Source: Pseudomonadota bacterium
Lineage (GTDB): Bacteria; Pseudomonadota; Alphaproteobacteria; SP197
DNA length: 64,000 nucleotides
Assembly: GCA_039028155.1 (NCBI GenBank)
Contig: JBCCIS010000019.1
Location: forward strand, 16,443-80,442
Reading direction: 5' to 3'
Shown: one piece after another, positions 7,322-15,841 of the stretch
How the letters are laid out: each line of letters starts with the position of its first letter
Numbering within the stretch: position 1 is the first letter of the stretch
Translations under genes and position numbers: made by a program
Notes under the pieces: model-generated
Database searches by the model: none
Told to the model about the DNA's origin: nothing
What the model saw: only the letters and a program-made list of their open reading frames with translations

Positions 7322-9753
7322 GCCCGCAGCTTTTCGTTCTCCGGATCGAACGGCGATTCCTCGATGATCGTCACCCGGTGGCTGGTGCCCAGGATATCCA
7401 TCTGGAGGTCGGTGCCGATCTCCGCGTGTTCCGGGCGCACCATGCCGAGCGCCAGCGACTTGCCGAGGCGGAAACCGAAACCGCCGGATGTCGCGCGGCC
7501 CACGACCTCGCCGTTGAGTGAGATCGGGTTGTTGCCGAGAGGATCGGCATCGGTGACGTCGTGCACCTCCATGGTGACGAACTGGTTCTGGAAGCCCCTC
7601 TCCTGCCACTGCGAGAGCGCGTCGCGGCCGATGAACTCACCCTTGTTCAGATGCACGAAGCGATGCAGGCCGGATTCAAGCGCGGCGTACTCGATCGAGA
7701 GCTCCTGGCCGACCATGCGGTAGGATTTTTCGATGCGCATGGCTTCCATGGCGCGAATGCCGAAGGGTTTGATGCCCAGATCCTCGCCCGCCGCCATGAC
7801 GGCGTCGAAGATGTGGTTCTGATACTCCAGCGGATGGTGCAGCTCCCAACCGAGCTCGCCGACAAAGTTCATGCGCAAGGCAAGCGTCGGCGCCAGACCG
7901 ACATCGATCCAGCGGCCCGACAACCACTTGAAGCTATCGCCGGAGAGGTCGTCGCGGGTGATGCTCTGCAGCAGCTCGCGCGATTTCGGACCGGCGACGA
8001 CCAGGACGCCCATCTGGTTGGTCAGATGATCGAAACGGACCGAACCGTCGGTCGGCATGTGTTTCTTCAGCCAGTCGTGGTCGAGGCGCTGGAGCGCGCC
8101 GGCCGAGACGACATAGAACGAGTCGTCTGCCTCACGCATGATCGTGTATTCCGAATGCACGCCGCCGCGCGTGTTGAGCGCGTGGACCAGGCCGACGCGG
8201 CCGATCTTCTTCGGCAGCCGGTTGGCGATCAGGCCATCCAGGAAGGCTTCGGCGCCCGGGCCTGAGATACGGCACTTGGCGAACGCGGTCATATCCAGAA
8301 TGCCGACGTTTTCGTGAACGTTGCGCACCTCGTTGCCGACATGCTCGAACCACTTCGAACGGCGGAACGACCAGTCGTCTTCCTGGGGCACGCCGGCAGG
8401 CGCGAACCAGTTGGCGCGCTCCCAGCCGAACTTCTGGCCGAACACGGCACCCAGCCCTTTCAGGCGGTCGTAGCAAGGCGCCTGACGCAATGGGCGTGCG
8501 GCCTCGCGCTCCTCGTCGGGGTAATGGATGGTGAAGACGTTGGCGTAGGCCTCCTCGTTCTTTTCGACGAGGTAGGACTTCGTGCAGTAGTCGCCGAAGC
8601 GGCGGGGATCGACGCCCAGCATGTCGATGGTGGGCTCGCCCTCGACCATCCATTCGGCGAGCTGCCAGCCGGCGCCGCCGGCCGCGGTGATGCCAAAGCT
8701 GTGGCCTTCGTTGAGCCAGAAGTTGGGCAGATCCCAGGCCGGGCCGATAATCGGGCTTCCGTCGGGCGTATAACAGATGGCGCCGTTATAGACCTGCTTG
8801 ACGCCAACCTCGCCGAACGCGGGCACGCGGTTGATGGCGGATTCGATATGCGGCTCCAGCCGTTCCAGGTCTTCCTGGAAGAGTTCGTACTCCATGTCGT
8901 CGGACGGACCGTCGACATAACAGGCGGGCGCGCCCTTTTCATACGGCCCCAGGATCAGGCCGCCGCGTTCCTCGCGCATGTACCAGGAACCGTCGGACTC
9001 GCGCAGCACACCCATTTCGGGCAGACCGTCGGCCTTGCGCTTCTGGATGTCGGGATGCGGCTCGGTAACGATGTACTGGTGCTCGACCGGAATGACCGGC
9101 ACGTCGAGGCCGACCATGGCGCCGACCTGACGCGCGAAGCTGCCGGAGGCCGTCACCACGTGCTCGCATGTGATGTCGCCCTTGTCGGTCTTGACCAGCC
9201 ATTCGCCGGCGGGCGTACGCTCGATGCCGGTCACGGTGGTGTTGCGATAGATTTCGGCGCCGTTGTTGCGCGCGCCGATGGCAAGCGCCTGGGTCAGGTC
9301 AGCCGGTTGGATGTAACCGTCTTCGGGGTGCTGAATCGCACCCACCAACCCGTCGGTGTTGCACAGCGGCCAGACCTCCTTGATTTGATCGGGGGTCAGG
9401 AACTTCACCTCGACGCCGATGGTGTCGGCGACGCCGGCATACTGGCGGTACTCGTCCATACGCGCCTGGTTCATGGCGAGCCGGATGTTGGAGACCTTGG
9501 CGAAGCCGACGCGTTGGCCGGTCTCCTCCTCAAGCTCCTGATAGAAGCGCACGGCGAACTTGTGCACCTGGCCGACCGAGTAGCTCATGTTGAACAGCGG
9601 CAGGAGGCCCGCGGCGTGCCAGGTCGAGCCGGACGTCAGCTCCTTGCGTTCGACCAGAACGACATCGGACCAGCCCTTCTTGGCCAGGTGATAGAGGGTA
9701 CCGACGCCGACAACGCCGCCACCGATAACAACGACCCGTGCATGGCTCTTCAT
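7318..9753 (-). CDS. Dimethylglycine/sarcosine dehydrogenase-like FAD + GcvT fusion enzyme
   Basis: An 811-residue two-part flavoenzyme, close to the usual length of DMGDH. Residues 5-30 carry the dinucleotide-binding VVVIGGGVVGVGT motif, and TSGSTWHAAGLL around His46 matches the site of covalent FAD attachment in DMGDH. After the DAO domain (to about 385) come the FAO and aminomethyltransferase (GCV_T) domains, which bind tetrahydrofolate. The expected reaction is oxidative N-demethylation of dimethylglycine or sarcosine with formation of methylene-THF. AGGGGAGAGG precedes the chosen ATG; the longer reading to 9837 lacks a good ribosome site. The exact substrate is inferred. Confidence 0.88.
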   Translation of the reverse strand: MKSHARVVVIGGGVVGVGTLYHLAKKGWSDVVLVERKELTSGSTWHAAGLLPLFNMSYSVGQVHKFAVRFYQELEEETGQRVGFAKVSNIRLAMNQARMDEYRQYAGVADTIGVEVKFLTPDQIKEVWPLCNTDGLVGAIQHPEDGYIQPADLTQALAIGARNNGAEIYRNTTVTGIERTPAGEWLVKTDKGDITCEHVVTASGSFARQVGAMVGLDVPVIPVEHQYIVTEPHPDIQKRKADGLPEMGVLRESDGSWYMREERGGLILGPYEKGAPACYVDGPSDDMEYELFQEDLERLEPHIESAINRVPAFGEVGVKQVYNGAICYTPDGSPIIGPAWDLPNFWLNEGHSFGITAAGGAGWQLAEWMVEGEPTIDMLGVDPRRFGDYCTKSYLVEKNEEAYANVFTIHYPDEEREAARPLRQAPCYDRLKGLGAVFGQKFGWERANWFAPAGVPQEDDWSFRRSKWFEHVGNEVRNVHENVGILDMTAFAKCRISGPGAEAFLDGLIANRLPKKIGRVGLVHALNTRGGVHSEYTIMREADDSFYVVSAGALQRLDHDWLKKHMPTDGSVRFDHLTNQMGVLVVAGPKSRELLQSITRDDLSGDSFKWLSGRWIDVGLAPTLALRMNFVGELGWELHHPLEYQNHIFDAVMAAGEDLGIKPFGIRAMEAMRIEKSYRMVGQELSIEYAALESGLHRFVHLNKGEFIGRDALSQWQERGFQNQFVTMEVHDVTDADPLGNNPISLNGEVVGRATSGGFGFRLGKSLALGMVRPEHAEIGTDLQMDILGTSHRVTIIEESPFDPENEKLRA

Positions 9754-10010
9754 GAATGCCTCTCCCCTGCACCGCCCGCTTTGGCGCGGTTGGTCCTGTC
9801 GTAACAAAAGCCAGGGCGCTTCACTAGCGTCCGCCAAGGCCCGCCATTGTCACGCAGGCGACACCGACTGTGCGTGTGCCGTCATGACGGCGCCGATTCG
9901 GCGGCGAGACGAGCCCCGCCTGCAAAAGCGCCGCTGTGTGACCGCCATCCTGGCCTGGAGCACGCGGAAGTCGCATAATCGTGGGTGATTGCGATCTTAG
10001 GGAGTAGGCC

Positions 10011-10745
10011 ATGCCTATCCTGGTTGTTCTGACCCTGCTGGTTCAGATCGCCGCCTGCATTCATGTCGCCCGCAATGGGCGCGAGTACTGGTGGATCCTG
10101 TTCATCATCGCCGCGCCGTGGCTGGGCGCGCTCGTCTACTTCGCGGTCCACATCCTGCCCGGCATGCGCCACAGCAAGGCGGCGAAACAGATCAAGACGG
10201 ATGTCGGCAAGCTGATCGACCCGGACAAGGATTACCGTCTGGCGGCCAACGACCTGGCCGACGTGGAGACCGTCGAGACACTGTCAGCGATGGCCGAACA
10301 ATTGATGCAGCGGCAGCGCTATGAGGAGGCCGCCGTCCTGCTGAATCGCTCGCTGAAGGGCGTCCACGAGCATGATGCCGACACCCTGATCCGGCTCGCC
10401 GAAGCCTACTTCCTGGACGACAAGTTCGACGCGGCGCTCGGCGCGTTGGACCGGGTCCAGGAGCACCATCCGGGATACCGTTCACGCGCGGGCCATCTGC
10501 TCTATGCGCGCAGCCTGGAAGCCCTGGGCCGTGACGACGAAGCGCTCTCGACCTATGCCGATCTGGTCGGCTACGCCAACGAGGAAGAGCCGCGCGTGCG
10601 CTATGCCCTGTTGCTCCGCAAGACCGGACGACCGGACGAAGCGCGAGGGATGTTCGAGACTGTCGTCAACAGTGTCGAGCGTGGCGGCAAGGTCTATTTC
10701 CAGAGTCAAAAAGACTGGTACCAGGTCGCTAAGGATAATCTTTAA
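10011..10745 (+). CDS. Membrane-anchored TPR protein
   Basis: A 244-residue protein with two N-terminal hydrophobic segments (about 1-18 and 25-48) resembling a phospholipase-D-like nuclease N-terminal module. A soluble region follows with helical repeats of TPR type (for example ALGALDRVQEHHPGYRSRAG and EALGRDDEALSTYADLVGY). A ribosome site, TTAGGGAGTAGGCC, precedes the ATG. It is probably an inner-membrane scaffold facing the cytoplasm; I recognise no enzymatic motif. It stands alone, followed by the palindromic repeats at 10815-10950. Confidence 0.75.
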   Translation: MPILVVLTLLVQIAACIHVARNGREYWWILFIIAAPWLGALVYFAVHILPGMRHSKAAKQIKTDVGKLIDPDKDYRLAANDLADVETVETLSAMAEQLMQRQRYEEAAVLLNRSLKGVHEHDADTLIRLAEAYFLDDKFDAALGALDRVQEHHPGYRSRAGHLLYARSLEALGRDDEALSTYADLVGYANEEEPRVRYALLLRKTGRPDEARGMFETVVNSVERGGKVYFQSQKDWYQVAKDNL

Positions 10746-10814
10746 CTCGCCGTCTCTAGCCCGCCCGCTCTAGCCCGGCGGTCAATTTGCTTGGCTATGT
10801 GATGGGCCGCGTCT

Positions 10815-10878
10815 TAGAGCAGATCCTGTTTTGATGGAATCGCTTCGCGAGTCCGTTAAGGCAGGTGATTCTGCTCTA
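10815..10878. repeat. Palindromic extragenic element A
   Basis: The ends TAGAGCAGATC and GATTCTGCTCTA are inverted copies with a single-base bulge. Inside them GGAATCGC-TTC-GCGAGTCC forms a second inverted pair with one mismatch, so the whole element can fold as one long hairpin. It resembles the REP-like palindromes scattered in alphaproteobacterial genomes. It lies in the gap between two genes on the same strand. Confidence 0.7.
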
Positions 10879-10889
10879 CTCACAGATCG

Positions 10890-10950
10890 AGAGCGGATTC
10901 ACATGGTCAGGTGAAACCGTCAGAGGTTCCACCTGACCATGATCCGCTCT
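10890..10950. repeat. Palindromic extragenic element B
   Basis: The left arm AGAGCGGAT-(TCA)-CATGGTCAGGTG pairs with the right arm CACCTGACCATG-ATCCGCTCT; AAACC/GGTT extends the stem to a six-base loop around 10919-10924. The element shares the AGAGC…GCTCT ends with element A but has a different interior. It covers an ATG at 10939, which argues that the downstream CDS starts at 10963 instead. Confidence 0.75.
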
Positions 10951-10962
10951 AGGGTCGCATCC

Positions 10963-13302
10963 ATGACATCCGAGGGTATTGGCGCGCCGGTCAGGCGCAA
11001 GGAAGATCGGCGGTTTCTGACCGGGCGCGGGAACTATGTCGGCGACTATCACGTACCCGGTGCGCTGCATCTGGCGTTCGTCAGGTCGATCCATGCGCAC
11101 GCCACGATCAGCACCATCGATACGTCGGCCGCGCGGAGCATGCCGGGCGTCGTCGATGTCCTGACCGGCGAGGATCTGGAAGCCGACGGCATCAAACCGA
11201 TCCCCAATCGGATCGCATTCGACGGCAGCGACGGCAGGCCGCTGCCGATCCTGCCCCGGCCCGCCCTGGTTCGCGACATCGTCCGGGTTGTCGGCGACGC
11301 GGTGGCCGTTGTCGTCGCGGAGACCAGCGACGCCGCGCACGACGCCGCCGAAGCGGTTCACGTCGACTATGACGACATACCCGCCGTCGTCACCATGGAT
11401 CAGGCGCGCGCCGACGACGCCGAGACGATCTGGGCCGATGCACCGGGCAACCTTGCCTATGTCTGGCAAAGCGGCGACGCGCCAGCGGCCGAAGAAGCAT
11501 TCGCCAACGCCGCCCATGTCGTCAGCTTGGACCTCGTCAACAACCGCATCACCGCCAACCCGATGGAGCCGCGCCTTGTGGTTGCCGAGCCGGATGCGAC
11601 GACCGGCGGTTTGATCTTCACCTTGGGCAGTCAAGCGCCGCACCTGCTGCGCACGCGTCTCGCCGGACTGTTGGACATGCAGGAATCGCAACTGCGTATC
11701 GTCTCGCCCGACTTCGGCGGCGGGTTCGGCATGCGCGGTTCGACCCCCTACCCCGAAGACATCGTTGCGTGCTGGCTTGCCCGGCGTCTGGATCGTCCGG
11801 TGCGTTGGACGGGCACACGCCACGAGGTGCTGATGACCGACACCCAGGCGCGCGACCAGGAGACGCGGGCCGAACTGGCGCTGGACGGCGACGGCCAGTT
11901 TCTTGCGCTGCGCGTTCACACGAGAGTCAATCTGGGCGCCTATCTGATCGGCATCGGAGCAACCCTGCCAATCAATCTCTATGCCCCGCTGATCGCCGGC
12001 ATCTACCGGATCGGCGCCGTCGACATGAACATCGAGGGTATCCTGACCAATACGGTGCCGACGGCGCCCTATCGCGGCGCCGGCCGGCCTGAGGCCGCCT
12101 ACGTCATAGAGCGTCTCGTCGACGAGGCCGCGGTCGCGACGGGCATCGACCGGATCGAGATAAGACACCGCAACATGTACCGGCCCGACGACCTGCCGGC
12201 CACCAACGTGACCGGCCTGACGATCGACAGCGGCGACTTCGCCGCGGTTATGGATCGCGCGCTGAATGGCGCGGCGGCGACGGACTTCGCGGCACGGCGG
12301 TCACGGTCTGAAGCCGGCGGCCGCTATCGCGGCCTTGGTTTCGCGACCTATATCGAATCGGCCGCCGACGGCTCGCCGACCAGCTATGAGTCCGCGCGGC
12401 TTCGGGTGAACCCGACCGGCAGCGCCACGCTGCATGTCGGCACCCACAGCCACGGCCAGGGCCATGCGACCGCGTTCGTGCAAATCGCCGCCGACCGGCT
12501 GGGCCTGCCGATCGACGCCATTGACCTCGCGTTTGGCGATACGGAGCGCGAGCCCTATGGCCTGGGCACCTATGCGTCGCGCTCGCTGGTCTCTGCCGGC
12601 CCAGCCATTGCGGTAGCAACCGACAAGGTGATCGCCAAGGGGCGGCATATCGCCGCCCACCTGCTGGAGGCCGATGTCGACGACGTCACCTATGCCGACG
12701 GCATGTTCGCCGTCGCCGGCACCAACCGCCAGGCAAGCTTTGCCGAGATAGCCGAGGCCGCCTATGTGCCGCACAACTTTCCCCATGACCGGCTGGAGCC
12801 CGGCCTGGACGAAACCGCGTTCAACAAAGTCAAGGCCGCGACGTTCCCCAATGGCTGCCACGTCGCGGAGGTCGAGATCGACCCCGACACCGGTGTCGTC
12901 ACGCTGCTCAACTACGTCTGCGTCGACGATATCGGCACGGTGGTCAACCCGATGATCGCCGAGGCGCAGGTCCACGGTGCAGTCGCCCAGGGCGTCGGCC
13001 AGGCGCTGATGGAGCTGTGCCACTATCATCCCGATACCGGCCAGTTTCAGTCCGCGACGTTTCTGGACTACTGCATGCCGCGCGCCGGCGACCTGCCGAT
13101 GGTCGACTGGTCGGCCCGACCGGTGCCGACAGGCACCAACAGCCTGGGCGTCAAAGGCGTCGGCGAGGTCGGCACCATCGCCGCACCCCCGGCGGTGATG
13201 AACGCGATCCTGGACGCGCTGCGCCCGATCGGCGTCACCCGTCTGGACATGCCGGCGACGGCTGAGACCGTGTGGCGAGCGATCCGGGATGCCCGGACCT
13301 GA
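10963..13302 (+). CDS. Molybdenum hydroxylase large subunit (xanthine dehydrogenase / CoxL form II-like)
   Basis: A 779-residue catalytic subunit of the xanthine oxidase family. It starts with IGAPVRRKEDRRFLTGRGNY, typical of CoxL/CutL-like subunits. It contains GGGFGMRG for the molybdopterin region, AYRGAGRPE (the form II signature rather than the CO dehydrogenase YRCSFR motif), the GQGH segment, and GVKGVGEVGT near the C terminus with the expected catalytic Glu. These enzymes hydroxylate purines, aldehydes or N-heterocycles using water. The [2Fe-2S] small subunit and FAD subunit that normally accompany it are absent from the neighbourhood. Start chosen at MTSEGIG because the earlier ATG lies in a palindromic repeat. 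Confidence 0.85.
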   Translation: MTSEGIGAPVRRKEDRRFLTGRGNYVGDYHVPGALHLAFVRSIHAHATISTIDTSAARSMPGVVDVLTGEDLEADGIKPIPNRIAFDGSDGRPLPILPRPALVRDIVRVVGDAVAVVVAETSDAAHDAAEAVHVDYDDIPAVVTMDQARADDAETIWADAPGNLAYVWQSGDAPAAEEAFANAAHVVSLDLVNNRITANPMEPRLVVAEPDATTGGLIFTLGSQAPHLLRTRLAGLLDMQESQLRIVSPDFGGGFGMRGSTPYPEDIVACWLARRLDRPVRWTGTRHEVLMTDTQARDQETRAELALDGDGQFLALRVHTRVNLGAYLIGIGATLPINLYAPLIAGIYRIGAVDMNIEGILTNTVPTAPYRGAGRPEAAYVIERLVDEAAVATGIDRIEIRHRNMYRPDDLPATNVTGLTIDSGDFAAVMDRALNGAAATDFAARRSRSEAGGRYRGLGFATYIESAADGSPTSYESARLRVNPTGSATLHVGTHSHGQGHATAFVQIAADRLGLPIDAIDLAFGDTEREPYGLGTYASRSLVSAGPAIAVATDKVIAKGRHIAAHLLEADVDDVTYADGMFAVAGTNRQASFAEIAEAAYVPHNFPHDRLEPGLDETAFNKVKAATFPNGCHVAEVEIDPDTGVVTLLNYVCVDDIGTVVNPMIAEAQVHGAVAQGVGQALMELCHYHPDTGQFQSATFLDYCMPRAGDLPMVDWSARPVPTGTNSLGVKGVGEVGTIAAPPAVMNAILDALRPIGVTRLDMPATAETVWRAIRDART

Positions 13303-13420
13303 TCATCCGGCTTGCCTTGCGGCCAGCCTTCAGGAGATCCGCGCAGGCCGGGCCGACGTACCTTGATTGGGTCCGCTCGCGGACCGATCTAAGGATCAAG
13401 CCTTGCGAAGGAGACGGTCG

Positions 13421-13930
13421 ATGAGTGGGAATGCGGACATCTTTGGATTGCATCACAACGCCTATCGCTGCCGCGACGCCGAGCAGACCCGGCAGTTCTA
13501 CGAGGGCTTTCTGGGCCTGGAACTGGCCGAGGCGTTCGAGATCGCGACGACGCAGACCGGGCGCGACACCAGGGTCCTGCATGTCTTCTTTGAGATGGGC
13601 GACGGGTCGTTCCTTGCTTTCTTCGAGGCGCCGGGCCAGCCCTTCACGTTCAGGGACCAGCACGACTTCGACCTGCACATCGCGCTGGAAGTCAGCATGG
13701 AGACGCTGCACGCGATGTTCCAAAAGGGCAAGGACGCGGGCATCGAGACGCGCGGCATCGCCGACCACGGCTTCATCCACTCGATCTACTTCCGCGACCC
13801 CAACGGTTATGTCATCGAACTGACCGCCAAGACCGACACGCGCGACGCCGAGGAATGGGACCGCGTGAAAAGCGGCGCGCGGGAAACACTCGACAAGTGG
13901 ACGGCAACCAAACCGGCTGACGCGGCCTGA
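13421..13930 (+). CDS. VOC-family protein (extradiol dioxygenase-like)
   Basis: A 169-residue glyoxalase/bleomycin/extradiol-dioxygenase fold protein. Candidate metal ligands are the His of LHHNAYRC (near 11), the His of FDLHIALEV (near 85), and the Glu of GYVIELT (near 136), the H-H-E pattern of the family. GAAGGAGAC precedes the ATG. It lies between the molybdenum hydroxylase (118-bp gap) and a Rieske oxygenase (32-bp gap), all on the same strand, so it probably belongs to the same catabolic unit. The substrate is unknown. Confidence 0.8.
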   Translation: MSGNADIFGLHHNAYRCRDAEQTRQFYEGFLGLELAEAFEIATTQTGRDTRVLHVFFEMGDGSFLAFFEAPGQPFTFRDQHDFDLHIALEVSMETLHAMFQKGKDAGIETRGIADHGFIHSIYFRDPNGYVIELTAKTDTRDAEEWDRVKSGARETLDKWTATKPADAA

Positions 13931-13962
13931 CATCCGGATGACAGCGCGCTAGTCTGGCTGGC

Positions 13963-15099
13963 ATGTCAGAGGCCGCACGCAAAGCGATCGACGGCGACGG
14001 GCCGTTCTTCACCTTGCCACCACGCTGGTTCACCGATCCGGCGATCCTGGCGCGCGAGAAAGAAACCATCTTCTACAAGAGCTGGCGCTATGTCGGCCAC
14101 CAAAGCGATCTGCCGGAACCCGGCAGTTACATCACCTGCCGCATCGTCGATCAGGAGATCTTTCTGATCCGCAGCCGGGATGGCGCGATCAAGGGCTTCT
14201 ACAATGTCTGCCGTCATCGCGCCCATGAGCTGCTGGAGGGTCGCGGGCGAATCAAAGCAGTGATCACCTGCCCCTATCACGCCTGGGCCTATGACAGCGA
14301 TGGCGCATTGCGCTCGGCACGCCTGTCGGACGGCGTGCGGGGCTTCGACAGAACAGATTTCAGCCTGACGCCCGTCCGTGTCGAATCGATGCTGGGCCTG
14401 TTGTTCGTCAACCTCGATCCGGACGCCGCGCCCTTCGCCGACCAGTTCGACGGTCTAGCCGACGAAATCACGTCGCTGGTCCCGTCATTTCAAGACCTGG
14501 TCAAGGTCGATGGTCAGCGCACGCGCAACGACAGCGATAACGGCGTCGACCTGAAGGCCAACTGGAAGGTGCTGATGGACAATTGCAGCGAGTGTTATCA
14601 CTGCGACCCCGCCCATCCGGCCTTCGTCGATCTGGTCGACATGGAAAGCTACACGATCGAACTCAACACGATGTACACGCGCCACGAGATGGCGTGCACG
14701 AAACCCGCCAACGCCGCCTATGACTATCGCGCCGATACATCCGTGACGAAGGCCGTCTTCTGGCACCTGTGGCCGAACATGACCTTGGGCGTCATGCCGG
14801 GCTCACCGAACTTCGACGTGTTTATGTTCGAGCCCATTGACGTCGCGTCGACGCGCCTGGGCGGCGACAGCTTCCGGCTACCAGATGGCGCCGGCGAAAC
14901 GGACGCCGCGCGGGCGCGTTACGGATCGAATGTGCTGTGGCCCGAGGACCGGGATCTCTGTGAATCCGTCCAGCGCGGTCTTCATTCGCGCGGCTATGAG
15001 CGAGGCCGTTTCATGGTCGACAGTCAGCGCAGCGCCATTTCCGAACACGTGCCCGCGTTCTTCCACCACAAGGTCGCCGAAGCGCTCGGCGAGGTCTGA
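13963..15099 (+). CDS. Rieske non-heme iron oxygenase, alpha subunit (betaine-demethylase-like)
   Basis: A 378-residue ring-hydroxylating-type oxygenase. The Rieske [2Fe-2S] ligands are C83-x-H85 and C103-x-x-H106 (CRHRAHEL and CPYHAWAY). The mononuclear iron site is NCSECYHCDPAHP near residue 212, with H-x4-H. The overall layout resembles the glycine betaine monooxygenase (GbcA) and stachydrine demethylase (Stc2) branch more than classic aromatic dioxygenases, although this is judged by eye. These enzymes need an electron-transfer reductase (such as GbcB), and none is adjacent. Expected role: O2-dependent demethylation or hydroxylation of a quaternary amine or aromatic. Confidence 0.82.
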   Translation: MSEAARKAIDGDGPFFTLPPRWFTDPAILAREKETIFYKSWRYVGHQSDLPEPGSYITCRIVDQEIFLIRSRDGAIKGFYNVCRHRAHELLEGRGRIKAVITCPYHAWAYDSDGALRSARLSDGVRGFDRTDFSLTPVRVESMLGLLFVNLDPDAAPFADQFDGLADEITSLVPSFQDLVKVDGQRTRNDSDNGVDLKANWKVLMDNCSECYHCDPAHPAFVDLVDMESYTIELNTMYTRHEMACTKPANAAYDYRADTSVTKAVFWHLWPNMTLGVMPGSPNFDVFMFEPIDVASTRLGGDSFRLPDGAGETDAARARYGSNVLWPEDRDLCESVQRGLHSRGYERGRFMVDSQRSAISEHVPAFFHHKVAEALGEV

Positions 15100-15102
15100 T
15101 GC

Positions 15103-15564
15103 CTAGACGGGCGCCATGCCCTTTTCGGCCAGTTCCTTCTTCGCCTCGTCGGTCTTGTCGAGTCCTTCAAGGCCCATGCCTTTCAGGACGCCCGGCGCCT
15201 TGGTGTACTGGATGTTCTGATAGGTCGTGATCTCCACCCGGTTGCCCCAGGGGTCGAGAAAGTCGAGGAACCGGCCAGGCAGCACCTCGACACCCATTGC
15301 CTTCAGAGTCTCGCGCACCAACTCCTTGTCATCGACAGCAATCCCGAAATGTCGTTTATCATCAGGTGATTGCGAGCGCCCCTTGGCAAAATTAATGAAC
15401 TGATCACCGAAGTAGATAAACGCGGCATTCTCGCTTTGCGACTTAAGCTCAAAGTTTAAGAAGCCGCCGTAGAAGGCGAGCGCCTCATCGATATCACCTA
15501 CTTCCAGCGCGATGTGATTGATACCCACCGCGTTGGCCTTCCTGCTCACCTGCTGTGCCGTCAT
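15103..15564 (-). CDS. VOC-family protein (glyoxalase-like)
   Basis: A 153-residue single VOC domain protein. NHIALEVGDIDEALAFY opens the first beta-alpha-beta unit, RHFGIAVDD the second, and FLDPWGNRVEITTY gives the C-terminal Glu ligand. A short charged tail (residues 130-153, EEAKKEL-like) extends beyond the domain. It converges on the Rieske gene with a three-base gap. Codon use is less GC-biased than its neighbours in the middle part, around 15340-15470. Function unassigned. Confidence 0.78.
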   Translation of the reverse strand: MTAQQVSRKANAVGINHIALEVGDIDEALAFYGGFLNFELKSQSENAAFIYFGDQFINFAKGRSQSPDDKRHFGIAVDDKELVRETLKAMGVEVLPGRFLDFLDPWGNRVEITTYQNIQYTKAPGVLKGMGLEGLDKTDEAKKELAEKGMAPV

Positions 15565-15694
15565 GGCATCCTCCTGATGGCTGTCGACTAAAGCATGGGA
15601 ACGCGCGCCGTACGCTTCAAGGATGCGTCACGCCTCGCCACAGGCCGCCGGTTGGCAACACTGTCATGACCTCGGCACGGATGGAGAAATAAGT

Positions 15695-15715
15695 TGCGAA
15701 TGATTCTCATTCGCA
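15695..15715. promoter_or_regulatory. Perfect 9-3-9 palindrome, Fur-like box
   Basis: TGCGAATGA-TTC-TCATTCGCA is an exact inverted repeat. Its core AATGATTCTCATT closely follows the AATGAT..TCATT pattern of bacterial Fur boxes. It lies 127 bp upstream of the RTX-like gene start at 15842 and about 130 bp upstream of the divergent VOC gene start. Iron- or zinc-responsive repression of one or both is the likely role; this is inference from the sequence pattern. Confidence 0.6.
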
Positions 15716-15841
15716 GATATGGTTCGGCTCGCGTGGCGGGTGGACCGCGCGCTCGGCCCTCGGAACCCGTGGGCCGCAGACACCATGAGCAACCGCGGGC
15801 GCGCTTCGTCGGGCCCGGAGCCTAACGAGGGGAAACGTGCG

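Noticed and set aside
8314..9804. 496-residue plus-strand frame over the dimethylglycine dehydrogenase-like gene
   Set aside because: Shadow frame; the minus-strand protein has complete FAD and GcvT motifs.
10746..10790. Short direct repeat TCTAGCCCG (two copies)
   Set aside because: Too short and degenerate to call as a repeat family; probably chance in GC-rich DNA.
10876..12168. 430-residue minus-strand frame
   Set aside because: Antisense to the molybdenum hydroxylase gene, whose motifs are convincing; no family features in the antisense frame.
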